DNA of 11,665 nt, taken from contig CAKZYM010000797.1 in NCBI GenBank assembly GCA_937884685.1, forward strand, positions 1 to 11,665, read 5' to 3'. Both the position numbers and the translations under genes were made by a program. The stretch comes from an uncultured Calothrix sp. Lineage in GTDB: Bacteria > Cyanobacteriota > Cyanobacteriia > Cyanobacteriales > Nostocaceae. The number at the start of each line of letters is the position of its first letter. The stretch's first letter is position 1. Below the pieces are notes generated by a model. The model was given only the letters and a program-made list of their open reading frames with translations. It was not told where the DNA came from and searched no databases. Shown piece after piece: positions 1 to 6,893 of the stretch.

Positions 1-50
1 GGGTCGTGCCGAAGGCACACCTGCGGTGAACGTCCCTCAACCCAACCTAC
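1..50. repeat. Fragment of a dispersed intergenic repeat
   Basis: The left edge carries a 5-bp hairpin (GTGCC at 6-10, loop GAA, GGCAC at 14-18). It is followed at 39-50 by AACCCAACCTAC, which matches the right terminus of the inverted-repeat element at 3360-3554. This looks like the end of a repeat whose other part lies left of the window. No coding frame is supported here. Confidence 0.45.
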
Positions 51-95
51 CTTTTTCGTTAGTTCTGATGGGTTTGTTTTTCCTAAAACCTTTGG

Positions 96-117
96 GAGAC
101 GTAAAATTTTACGTCTC
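96..117. repeat. Perfect 22-nt palindrome, GAGACGT family
   Basis: Positions 96-106 (GAGACGTAAAA) are the exact reverse complement of 107-117 (TTTTACGTCTC), giving an 11-bp perfect inverted repeat with no spacer. It continues into CTACACC. A related, degenerate copy (GAGACGT ... GTCTCTACA) lies at 2134-2159, just after the porin gene, so related palindromes bracket that gene. It resembles the short GAGACG/CGTCTC repeats scattered between genes in Nostocales. A role as operator or terminator is not shown. Confidence 0.6.
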
Positions 118-170
118 TACACCAGTCGGAATTAATGGGACAAATCACCAGATTGTTAATTAATGAAAAA

Positions 171-207
171 AGAGGCTCGGTATCTTGAGGATATCGAGTT
201 TTTTTAT
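171..207 (+). terminator. Rho-independent terminator of an upstream gene
   Basis: The stem CTCGGTATC (176-184) pairs with GATATCGAG (190-198) through nine base pairs, one of them G-T, around the loop TTGAG. It is followed immediately by seven T residues (199-205) and preceded by an A-rich run (166-171). This is a textbook intrinsic terminator on the + strand. No coding frame ends just before it in the window, so it probably serves a gene to the left. The A-run on the other side could let it work in both directions. Confidence 0.75.
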
Positions 208-489
208 CCTTTAATCAATAATATATAACGTGATTAAAAATACCTCATTTTATCTAAAAATTTGCTATAAAACCTTAAACAGTACTTAAACATGAATATC
301 CTATAAACGTTATTATCCCTACAATATATAGATAAATAAAGAATAAATAAGTAAAAAGTGTATTGGTTTACTTGTTTTAAACACTATTCATGAACTTAAA
401 TTTAATACAACAATCATCAGAAAATATTCGTAAAAGAAAAACGAATAATTTTGTGTTGGTTTAAACGGTAGGTGTGAGTGAGAGAAAAA
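208..489 (+). other. AT-rich leader of the porin gene
   Basis: This spacer of about 280 bp is very AT-rich, with several TATA-like strings (for example around 265 and 303) but no -35/-10 pair convincing enough to call. No clear Fur-box-like inverted repeat was seen. Such a long leader would leave room for a 5' UTR. The last bases before the ATG at 490 (GAGTGAGAGAAAAA) are purine-rich and can act as a weak ribosome-binding site. Confidence 0.4.
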
Positions 490-2094
490 ATGACAAAGCT
501 TTTCTGGAACGTTTTCAAACTGAGTCCAGTGGTACTTGCTGCAACATTTTTCGCTGCTAACAGCGCATTCGCTGGTGAAGCAACCGAAAAAACCACTTCT
601 GTTGCGGAGCTATCTGGACAATCCGATAAAATCAGTCAGGTAACATCCGTTTCCCAGTTTTCCGACGTACAGCCAACAGATTGGGCCTTCCAAGCATTGC
701 AATCATTAGTCGAGCGCTACGGTTGTATTGCTGGTTATCCCAACAGTACTTTCCGTGGAAACCGTGCTTTAACTCGTTTTGAATTCGCTGCTGGTTTGAA
801 TGCTTGTTTGGATCGGATGAACGAATTAATTGCGATCGCAACTGAACAAGTTGGTTCCGGTGATTTGGAAACCTTGAAGCGTTTGCAAGAAGAGTACGGT
901 GCAGAATTGGCTACTCTACGCGGTCGTGTAGATGCTTTAGAATCCCGTGCTGCTGAATTAGAAAGCAATCAGTTTTCTACTACCACTAAATTGAAGGGTG
1001 AAGCAATATTTGCCGTATCTGGAGCTTTTGGTGATAATCAAGCAGGTAGCACTAATGATGTGGAAGACAATATCATCTTGTCTAACCGCGTTCGTTTAAA
1101 CTTTGATACCAGCTTTACCGGTAAAGATAAATTGAGAGTTCGTTTGCAAGCTCGCAACACTCCTAATTTCGATAATGGTAGCAGCAGCAGTGGTAGACCT
1201 AGCATTACTGGAACCAAGATGACCCGTTTGGGTTTTGATGGTGATAACGGTAATGATTTTGAACTTACTGAATTAAACTATACCTTCATGCCTATTAAGG
1301 GTGTTAAGGTCAAAATTGACGCTAACGAAGCCGACCTAAACGACAACGTTAACGTATTTAATCCTCTGTTCAAGAGCAGTGGTGGTGGTGCTATCTCCCG
1401 TTACGGACGTTTCAGTCCTATCTACCGTGCTGCAAGCGGTGACGCTGGTATTACAGCTACCATTGGTGGTAAGAAGTCTCCGATAAAAGTGAGTGCAGCT
1501 TATACAAGCGATGATGCCAATACACCTACTGGTGGTCAAGGTATTTTCAGAGGAGACAATGCTGCTTTAGGTCAAATTGAATTTAGTCCTACAAAATCTT
1601 TAGGTTTAGGTTTTACCTACGTGCGTCGTTATGATAGCAATGGTAGCGAAAATTTAACCGGAAGTACTGGTAGTCTTAACGCTGTAGACCCAATCGGTAG
1701 TGCTACAACCTCCAACCACTATGGAGTACAAGCAAACCTAAGACTAGGAAAAAAAATGATGCTTGGTGGCTGGTATGGTTTTGCTGATGCGAATGAAGTT
1801 AATGGTAACGATTCAGCAGATATTGAATACTGGGCTGCGACCTTGGGAATGAAAGATTTCGGTGCTAAAGGAAACACCTTGGGTGTTATCTTTGGTCAAC
1901 CTCCTAAAGTTACTGGTGGTAATGGTGTCACAACAGATTCTGATACCTCCTATCACTTAGAAGGTCTTTACAAGATGAAGCTTAACGATAAAATTGCTGT
2001 TACTCCTGGATTATTGGTAATCTTTAACCCAGAGCATGACGACAATAACGATACCGTTTACGTTGGTACATTGCGTACAACCTTCAAGTTCTAA
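490..2094 (+). CDS. SLH-domain OprB-type outer-membrane porin (iron uptake porin family)
   Basis: This encodes a cyanobacterial outer-membrane porin that should form a beta-barrel for small solutes; relatives are annotated as iron uptake or carbohydrate-selective porins. From the ATG at 490 the protein has 534 residues. It starts with a signal peptide (1-28, ending AFA|GE). An S-layer homology domain follows at about 54-115 (FSDVQPTDWAFQAL, then GYPNSTFRGNRALTRFEFA). Next is a heptad-like coiled-coil stretch at about 124-160, then a beta-rich OprB barrel to the C-terminus. It ends TLRTTFKF, with the terminal Phe expected for outer-membrane insertion. In this family the SLH domain is thought to anchor the barrel to peptidoglycan or its attached polymer. 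An in-frame GTG at 478 is an alternative start, but the ATG gives the usual short Lys-containing N-region. The substrate, iron included, cannot be told from the sequence. Confidence 0.93.
   Translation: MTKLFWNVFKLSPVVLAATFFAANSAFAGEATEKTTSVAELSGQSDKISQVTSVSQFSDVQPTDWAFQALQSLVERYGCIAGYPNSTFRGNRALTRFEFAAGLNACLDRMNELIAIATEQVGSGDLETLKRLQEEYGAELATLRGRVDALESRAAELESNQFSTTTKLKGEAIFAVSGAFGDNQAGSTNDVEDNIILSNRVRLNFDTSFTGKDKLRVRLQARNTPNFDNGSSSSGRPSITGTKMTRLGFDGDNGNDFELTELNYTFMPIKGVKVKIDANEADLNDNVNVFNPLFKSSGGGAISRYGRFSPIYRAASGDAGITATIGGKKSPIKVSAAYTSDDANTPTGGQGIFRGDNAALGQIEFSPTKSLGLGFTYVRRYDSNGSENLTGSTGSLNAVDPIGSATTSNHYGVQANLRLGKKMMLGGWYGFADANEVNGNDSADIEYWAATLGMKDFGAKGNTLGVIFGQPPKVTGGNGVTTDSDTSYHLEGLYKMKLNDKIAVTPGLLVIFNPEHDDNNDTVYVGTLRTTFKF
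832..839. repeat. HIP1 octamer GCGATCGC
   Basis: A perfect HIP1 palindrome lies inside the porin gene (within TGCGATCGCA). HIP1 is highly over-represented in many cyanobacterial genomes and supports the taxonomic reading. Confidence 0.8.
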
Positions 2095-2133
2095 TCTGAA
2101 TTATTTAGTTACAGTAGTAGAGCGAAAATAATT

Positions 2134-2159
2134 GAGACGTTATATAGCATGTCTCTACA
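2134..2159. repeat. Degenerate GAGACGT palindrome
   Basis: GAGACGT at 2134-2140 and GTCTCTACA at 2151-2159 form an imperfect inverted repeat: five Watson-Crick pairs, then one G-T and one T-A pair. It is related to the perfect palindrome at 96-117. It sits 40 bp after the porin stop codon, just before a stronger hairpin. Confidence 0.5.
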
Positions 2160-2163
2160 ATGC

Positions 2164-2188
2164 AACCCCGTCTGTATCAGATGGGGTT
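2164..2188. terminator. Strong hairpin between convergent genes, likely terminator
   Basis: AACCCCGTCTG (2164-2174) pairs with CAGATGGGGTT (2178-2188) over eleven positions, one of them G-T, around a three-base loop. It lies 69 bp after the porin stop and overlaps the stop codon of the small minus-strand gene (TGA, complement of 2177-2179). The tail after the stem (ATCTCTATG) is only weakly T-rich, so it is not a classical intrinsic terminator. Its position between convergent genes still suggests transcript ending or 3' stabilisation, possibly for both. Confidence 0.6.
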
Positions 2189-2437
2189 ATCTCTATGAGA
2201 TTTAAGATTATCAGCAGGTGGTCTATCGTTATTCCAAGCCCACCATACATGAGAGCATTTACAATAATAAAATTCTTGCCATTTACGACCATACCCTTCA
2301 GTGATTACAGGTGCGTATCTATTTAACCAAACCTTTTCAGCTTCTCGACTAGATGAGCCACACTTCGGACAGCAAAATTCAAAAGCATGAGTAGCTTGAT
2401 TTGTCCATTGAGGAGCTACTTTGGCAAAAACATCCAT
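2177..2437 (-). CDS. Small conserved-looking protein with paired cysteines (possible zinc ribbon)
   Basis: This encodes an 86-residue protein that I cannot name. It starts at the ATG at 2437 and has no signal peptide or membrane segment. It carries a CPKC pair (Cys23 and Cys26, with an extra Cys22) and a CKC pair (Cys59 and Cys61), separated by about 32 residues. A run of aromatic residues flanks the second pair (FYYCKCSHVWWAW). Two close cysteine pairs at this spacing fit a small zinc-ribbon fold, though the second pair is C-x-C rather than the usual C-x2-C. The composition (many Trp, Tyr and Cys, ordered N-terminal half) looks like a real protein rather than a chance frame. It is a single gene, convergent with the porin and divergent from the DUF3318 gene. 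No Shine-Dalgarno sequence is visible. The function is unknown; binding of nucleic acid or metal is only an inference from the cysteines. Confidence 0.72.
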   Translation of the reverse strand: MDVFAKVAPQWTNQATHAFEFCCPKCGSSSREAEKVWLNRYAPVITEGYGRKWQEFYYCKCSHVWWAWNNDRPPADNLKSHRDNPI

Positions 2438-2451
2438 AAAAATTAGTATTA

Positions 2452-2493
2452 GGGGATTAGGAATGGGAAATCAGGAATCGGGAATTGGAAAGC
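2452..2493. repeat. Heptanucleotide repeat array (GGGAATC type)
   Basis: Six consecutive 7-nt units run in register from 2452: GGGGATT, AGGAATG, GGAAATC, AGGAATC, GGGAATT and GGAAAGC, approximating RGGAATC. It begins 14 bp upstream of the start of the small minus-strand gene. It is degenerate but the period is clear, and it matches the STRR repeats described in heterocystous cyanobacteria. Confidence 0.7.
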
Positions 2494-2719
2494 CGGTAAT
2501 TTTACTTTACTATTTTCTGCTAAGCATTTTTAAGTAAGGCAAGAAATCTTAGCAACTAAAATATCGGACATTTATCGAGAATTTGTAATAGTTTGAGATT
2601 GCGCTATCAAGTTTCATTGATTCAAAATAAATCATTAGTGCTATTTTTTATCAGTATTTTAATTATCTTTGACCAAAATTAGATTTTTGAACTCACATAT
2701 AAAAACAGGTATTTGTGCC
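2494..2719. other. AT-rich divergent spacer with no recognised gene
   Basis: This is the middle of the divergent interval between the small cysteine protein and the DUF3318 gene, between two heptamer arrays. It must carry at least the promoter for the + strand gene. I see no convincing -35/-10 pair, inverted repeat or coding frame in it. Confidence 0.4.
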
Positions 2720-2747
2720 CAATTACCAATTCTCAATTCTCAATTAT
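2720..2747. repeat. Heptamer array (CAATTCT) running into a start codon
   Basis: Four 7-nt units (CAATTAC, CAATTCT, CAATTCT, CAATTAT) occupy 2720-2747. The last two bases of the fourth unit are the A and T of the ATG at 2746. The array therefore replaces the region where a ribosome-binding site would lie; none is visible. The unit is close to the reverse complement of the GGGAATT/GGAATTG units at 2452-2493. Confidence 0.7.
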
Positions 2748-3333
2748 GGAACCAAAGGTAGAAATTCGTCGTTTGTCAGATTTGATGCCCGCGACCGCTA
2801 GAGGTTCAGTAAAAATAATTAGTAAACCCGAACAAATAAAGGTAATTGATGTATCGTTTCCATTACCTTGGCATCGAGAAAGACCAATATATATTAACTT
2901 CGATTTATGGCGCAATCTTGCGAAACAACAACGGGATTTATTGCTGCTGCGTACCGTTAGTTGGTTAGTTGCGGTAGAGTGGTTTAAGCCAAATATATAT
3001 CAAGGTGTGGCGTTACTTGGACTTTTTGGTGGTTTGATAGAATCGGTTCAAGGTGATGCAGTGGGAGTAGTTGCAGCAGGTGGATTAAGTACTATTGCTA
3101 TTCTCCGCATGTACCGTAGAAATCGTTCCCAAGAGTCAGAAATCGCTGCTGATATGGCTGCTATTAATTTGATAAAACGTCGAGGTCATTCAGAAGTCGA
3201 AGCAGCAGAATACCTTTTAAGAGCAATCGAAACTGTTGCAAAAATTGAAAAGCGTTCTACCTTAAATTTCATCGATTTAATTCGTACTCAGAATTTGCGA
3301 ACTATAGCAGGTTTTAAGAAAGTTAGGAGTTAG
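2746..3333 (+). CDS. DUF3318-like membrane protein
   Basis: This encodes a 195-residue protein that I recognise as resembling the cyanobacterial DUF3318 family; its function is unknown. The ATG at 2746 is preferred: an in-frame TTG at 2713 would only add residues encoded by the upstream heptamer repeat. A soluble N-terminal part contains LPWHRERPIYINFDLW. Then comes QQRDLLLLRTVSWL, and a hydrophobic, glycine-rich stretch at about residues 87-120 that could form one or two membrane helices. A charged C-terminal half contains SEIAADMAAINLIKRRGH. The arrangement of a helix, a membrane part and a later E-x3-D helix is faintly like membrane zinc peptidases, but no HExxH is present, so peptidase activity should not be assumed. 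The last residues (VRS) and the TAG stop come from a heptamer repeat. It is a single gene, convergent with the glycosyltransferase operon. Confidence 0.8.
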   Translation: MEPKVEIRRLSDLMPATARGSVKIISKPEQIKVIDVSFPLPWHRERPIYINFDLWRNLAKQQRDLLLLRTVSWLVAVEWFKPNIYQGVALLGLFGGLIESVQGDAVGVVAAGGLSTIAILRMYRRNRSQESEIAADMAAINLIKRRGHSEVEAAEYLLRAIETVAKIEKRSTLNFIDLIRTQNLRTIAGFKKVRS

Positions 3334-3359
3334 GAGTTAAGAATTAAGAGTTAGTAGTA
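3321..3359. repeat. Heptamer array (AGTTAGG) containing a stop codon
   Basis: Units AGTTAGG, AGTTAGG, AGTTAAG, AATTAAG and AGTTAGT follow in register from 3321, then a degenerate AGTAAGT merges into the next element. The TAG at 3331-3333 that ends the DUF3318-like gene lies in the second unit. Because 7 is not a multiple of 3, TAG occurs in every + strand frame within three units. Confidence 0.75.
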
Positions 3360-3554
3360 AGTAGGTTGGGTTAGACACGAAAAAATTTTTGAATCTGTAA
3401 CGAAAATCTACCTTAATCGTGTCGTAACCCAACATTATGATTGCAGATAAATATGATTACATACGAGTGAATAACACGATGTTGGGTTACGACGCAAAAA
3501 GGGCAAATTATTCATTGCTTATTTAATATTGTTGTGCGTCTAACCCAACCTACT
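3360..3554. repeat. Nested inverted-repeat element, 195 bp, MITE-like
   Basis: The ends are perfect 17-bp inverted repeats: AGTAGGTTGGGTTAGAC at 3360-3376 and its reverse complement at 3538-3554. Inside is a second perfect 15-bp inverted pair: GTCGTAACCCAACAT at 3421-3435 and its complement at 3479-3493. Both pairs share the core AACCCAAC/GTTGGGTT. There is no coding frame and no obvious target-site duplication. It lies between convergent genes, so its transcripts could fold and end transcription from both sides. The terminal sequence recurs at 39-50, which shows it is a dispersed repeat. Its class (MITE or other palindromic repeat) cannot be settled here. Confidence 0.75.
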
Positions 3555-3572
3555 CCTATGCCCTAATATAAT

Positions 3573-5315
3573 TTATTCACAATGAAAAATTTTATATTCA
3601 TATCCATCAACTGATGTTAAGTTTTGAGTATCGGGAATACAAGAAGGTAAAGTAGTTAAAGAATTTTTCTCAGCTGTGCGAAAGTTTGTTAACCACAGGT
3701 CGAAGGGTCGTGGTAATGTTTGTATTTCTTCGATTAGTTTTTTTGCAGCAGTGTCGGATTTTTGATTTTCAGGAATAAGTAAAAATTGAGCCTTAACTTG
3801 AGAATTGCTAGCTTGAAGTTGTTTCGCGATACCCATAATTTCGCCAGTTTGCGCTAAGCTGCGATGAGTAGTAGTGATTAAAACTGGTTTATTTTCTGAT
3901 ACTTTTTCGATGATGGGAACTAATAAATCGGGTTGATAATATTTTTGATAACCCAGATTAGATACAACTGTAATACCGCTCAGAAAACCCATTATCCACA
4001 TCAAAGTTACAGCGGTTTTTCCATTAATTCGGAATCGGGTAAAAGCTGGACTAATTGATTTATTTTGATTCCAACAACTAGCAAGTATAGCTGCTAACAA
4101 TAATATTACAACAGGAAAATAAATAAAGTTGTAACGAGCGCCTCTGGTAATATCTATACCAAAAAAATAAGTGATTATAAGAAATAAAGCGATTATAGTT
4201 AGCAGAACTCCGCTAAATGTCTGAATCATTAAATGATTATTAGGTGATGAATACTGAATTTTATAATTACGAATTAAAATTGGTATTGCCCAAACAAAGA
4301 AAATAATCATCACTAAACCAGAAGCAATTACCACGCTAATATTAGATGATTCAACTGGTAGTAAAGAAATAATTGTAATCCAACCGGCTAAAGATTGAAA
4401 AATAGGATTGAGTAAAGTTAAAAAATTAGTTTCATCATTTTTTATCCACTGGGTTAATTGTCCGGTATAGCGATTAGATAAAAATAAATTTAACCAAAAT
4501 AAACCAGTAGCAATTGTACCGATAACAGCAGCATAAATTGTCCACCACAATTTTAGATTAGTAATTCTAGATTCAGCTTTAAGCCAGTATTTCATCAAAA
4601 CTATAGCCTGACCGCAGAGAATAAGACTAAAAAAGTAATGAGTTGAAATTCCTAGTGCATTAACGATAAACCATAAGATAGCAACAGTAATTGGTAAAGA
4701 TTTTTGCTGATGAATCTGTCGAACTGCAACTACTAAACAACATAGAGAAGCAATTACCCATAAACTTCCTAAAGTGTAATGACGAGCTTCTTGGGATAAA
4801 AAAATACCGTAGGGAGATACGGCCATAAATGCAGCGGCTAATTGCGCGACTAAAGCAGAACGAAAACTTAGCCATGCTAACCCGTAAATCGATGGAATAC
4901 AGAGAATACCAAATATTGCACTGATACTACGGGCTGTAAATATCAAATTGTGAGATAAAAAATCTTGTCCAGACCATAGAGATATCCACCAATGAGATAA
5001 GACAAAATAAACCGGAGGATGAATATCTTCTGTGAGTAATTTTTGCAATACTTCTTGAACACCAAAATTAGGATTAATTTGCAGCGGTTGTAATAAACTA
5101 TCAATACTGATAATTTCATTTAATGGTATTACCTGGAAACTATTACCCAAGCTAAATACAATTGTGGCAAATTCATCAATCCAAGGTGGTTTGCTAGATA
5201 AATTAGTAAAACGTAAAACAGTACCAACTAATATCCATACTGATAAAAGTATTAATTGATTAAATGAATTTTCTTTTTTTTGAGAAGAATTCATTGTTGT
5301 ATTTTCAAGTCGCAT
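3573..5315 (-). CDS. GT39-type polytopic glycosyltransferase
   Basis: This encodes a 580-residue integral membrane glycosyltransferase of the GT-C fold, GT39/ArnT/PMT-like. Such enzymes move a sugar from a polyprenyl-phosphate carrier to a lipid, glycan or protein on the outer face of the membrane. The first helix is followed by PPWIDEF (Asp47-Glu48), the acidic motif of the first extracytoplasmic loop that serves catalysis in this fold. DIHPPVYFVLSHWW (97-110) is the typical HPP-x-Y segment, and RSISAIFG follows in the next helix. About ten further hydrophobic helices reach residue 455, then a soluble C-terminal domain of about 120 residues. The start at 5315 is followed by another ATG at 5294, seven codons later; either is possible. 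It is the second gene of an operon, 101 bp after the GT2-GtrA gene. The acceptor cannot be deduced. Confidence 0.87.
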   Translation of the reverse strand: MRLENTTMNSSQKKENSFNQLILLSVWILVGTVLRFTNLSSKPPWIDEFATIVFSLGNSFQVIPLNEIISIDSLLQPLQINPNFGVQEVLQKLLTEDIHPPVYFVLSHWWISLWSGQDFLSHNLIFTARSISAIFGILCIPSIYGLAWLSFRSALVAQLAAAFMAVSPYGIFLSQEARHYTLGSLWVIASLCCLVVAVRQIHQQKSLPITVAILWFIVNALGISTHYFFSLILCGQAIVLMKYWLKAESRITNLKLWWTIYAAVIGTIATGLFWLNLFLSNRYTGQLTQWIKNDETNFLTLLNPIFQSLAGWITIISLLPVESSNISVVIASGLVMIIFFVWAIPILIRNYKIQYSSPNNHLMIQTFSGVLLTIIALFLIITYFFGIDITRGARYNFIYFPVVILLLAAILASCWNQNKSISPAFTRFRINGKTAVTLMWIMGFLSGITVVSNLGYQKYYQPDLLVPIIEKVSENKPVLITTTHRSLAQTGEIMGIAKQLQASNSQVKAQFLLIPENQKSDTAAKKLIEEIQTLPRPFDLWLTNFRTAEKNSLTTLPSCIPDTQNLTSVDGYEYKIFHCE

Positions 5316-5416
5316 AGAAGTCTTATATACAGCATATTTACCACTAAATGAGTAAAATTACTTTTTGTTAGATTAATTAGATTAAAAATTTCCTATTCTC
5401 AACACCGATTTCTAAT

Positions 5417-6658
5417 TTACTTTACCTGAGTTACTCGCCAACTTAGTTTCAGGTTTACCCAAAAATTCCACACAGTAGCAACAGCAATAGCAATTAAATT
5501 GGCAATATAACGATTTGAAACCACAAAATTAAACACTAAATTTAACACCAAAACATTGATTGCTAAACCTGCCAAACAAATAATATTAAACTTCAAGAAT
5601 CGCTTTAAACGTTGTTTTGCACCTTGTTGTTTTGTTGAAACATCAGCAAAAGTCCAAGCATCATTCCACAAGAAATTATTAAAAATTGCAACCTCTCCCG
5701 CAATAATTTTACTGCGAGTTAAAGGAAAAGCTAAAGTACTAGAATCGCTGAGTAAATAAAGTATTGCCATATCTACAAAAACTCCACTCAAACCCACTAA
5801 ACCAAAGCGGATAAATTTGCCAATAGGAAAACCTAATCGCTGACTAAACTGTTCTATACTTTCTGAGGAAAAACGTAATCTTATTAAGTGACGTATATAG
5901 TCAAGATAATGCTTCCAACTCACTTTGCTTTCTCCATCTTGACGTTCCCGAAATACATAACCAACTTCAGCGATTTCGTTTACTCTTCCTCTCCCTAAAA
6001 CTTCTAAGAGAATTTTGTAGCCTATAGGATTAAAAGTTATATCATCTAAGCAGCTACGACGCACCATAAAATAACCACTCATAGGGTCGGAAACTCTACC
6101 AGTGACTCGTGGCAGTATAATTAATCCTAACAATTGAGCGCCGCGAGATAACAAACGCCGAATAAAACTCCAGCTACTTACTCCACCACCATCTACATGA
6201 CGACTTGCTACAGCTAAATCTGCTCCTGTTTCAATCGCATTTAATAGTCGCAGCAATATGTGGGGTGGATGCTGTAAATCTCCATCAATTACACCTAATA
6301 TTCGTCCCTGAGAATTTTGCCACCCCCGAATTACAGCCGAAGACAGACCTCGTTCGTTTTTGCGTCGCATTACCTGTAACTGCGGAAATTCTGAAGTCAT
6401 AGATAAAGCTACTTCCCAAGTACCATCAGGGCTATCATCATCAACTATGATTAGTTCATAATCTCCCGGTATGCTTTTATCAAGCAAGCTAGTTAATGTT
6501 CTAACGATTTTATTGATATTACCGGCTTCAAGGTAAGTCGGAATAACCAACGAGAACAGTATAGTGTGATTTTTAAGACCTGCTCTAGTTGGTAATCTTG
6601 GAATCTGTAAAGAACCGCTTGGCACTGATAAAAGATTCTTCGGTTGAATGATACTCAT
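5417..6658 (-). CDS. Polyprenyl-phosphate glycosyltransferase (GT2, DPM1-like) fused to GtrA
   Basis: This encodes a 413-residue two-domain protein. Residues about 34-265 form a GT2 catalytic domain of the dolichyl-phosphate-mannose/glucose synthase type. It shows the nucleotide-sugar loop LVIPTYLEAGNI (37-48), DDDSPDGT (73-80), the metal-binding DGD (125-127, in VIDGDLQHPP) and DPMSGYFMVRR (191-201). Residues about 283-406 form a GtrA domain with four hydrophobic helices, a fold linked to flipping polyprenyl-phosphate sugars. The inferred reaction is transfer of a hexose from NDP-sugar or GDP-sugar to undecaprenyl phosphate at the cytoplasmic face. The product would then be used by the GT39-type enzyme encoded downstream in the same operon. 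The fusion itself is common in bacteria. No Shine-Dalgarno sequence precedes the ATG at 6658. The gene is divergent from cofH. The sugar is not predictable. Confidence 0.9.
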   Translation of the reverse strand: MSIIQPKNLLSVPSGSLQIPRLPTRAGLKNHTILFSLVIPTYLEAGNINKIVRTLTSLLDKSIPGDYELIIVDDDSPDGTWEVALSMTSEFPQLQVMRRKNERGLSSAVIRGWQNSQGRILGVIDGDLQHPPHILLRLLNAIETGADLAVASRHVDGGGVSSWSFIRRLLSRGAQLLGLIILPRVTGRVSDPMSGYFMVRRSCLDDITFNPIGYKILLEVLGRGRVNEIAEVGYVFRERQDGESKVSWKHYLDYIRHLIRLRFSSESIEQFSQRLGFPIGKFIRFGLVGLSGVFVDMAILYLLSDSSTLAFPLTRSKIIAGEVAIFNNFLWNDAWTFADVSTKQQGAKQRLKRFLKFNIICLAGLAINVLVLNLVFNFVVSNRYIANLIAIAVATVWNFWVNLKLSWRVTQVK

Positions 6659-6893
6659 GAAGAAAAAAATATGCCCGAAATGTGCTTCTAGTTATTATGC
6701 TTTAAATTTGGTTTTTCAGAATACGTAATAGGTTATGACAATTGAGCGTTTTTGATTTCTCGATAATTTTCGGGTGTTGAATGAAAATCTTTCGACTACT
6801 TTTACCCAATGTCTATACATTAATGAACTTTATTCAGGTCATTTAGGTAACAAATCGATATTTCCTGCAACAATAAAATATATGACTTAATTT
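6659..6893. promoter_or_regulatory. Divergent promoter region, glycosyltransferase operon and cofH
   Basis: This 235-bp AT-rich interval must drive both the leftward glycosyltransferase operon and rightward cofH. The best candidate for cofH is a -10 element TATACA at 6814-6819, but the sequence 17 bp upstream (TTCGAC) is a poor -35. No operator-like palindrome was seen. The call rests on gene layout more than on motifs. Confidence 0.4.

Noticed and set aside
163..228. 21-codon frame beginning at ATG 163
   Set aside because: It overlaps the terminator stem and T-run, has no ribosome-binding site, and its length is within chance.
1336..1539. Antisense open frame inside the porin gene, and similar antisense frames at 632-841 and 735-968
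   Set aside because: They lie wholly within a well-supported gene, have low-complexity Thr/Ser- or Arg/Lys-rich products and show no domain or ribosome-binding site.
2132..2326. 64-codon + strand frame after the porin
   Set aside because: It runs across the palindrome and hairpin and lies opposite the better-supported cysteine-pair gene; its product is not protein-like.
3079..3200. DUF3318-like protein as an active zinc metallopeptidase
   Set aside because: A helix with E-x3-D is visible but there is no HExxH metal site, so the resemblance is too weak for a functional claim.
6736..6760. TTGTCA on the minus strand as the -35 of the glycosyltransferase operon
   Set aside because: No acceptable -10 hexamer lies 16-18 bp downstream, so no promoter was called.
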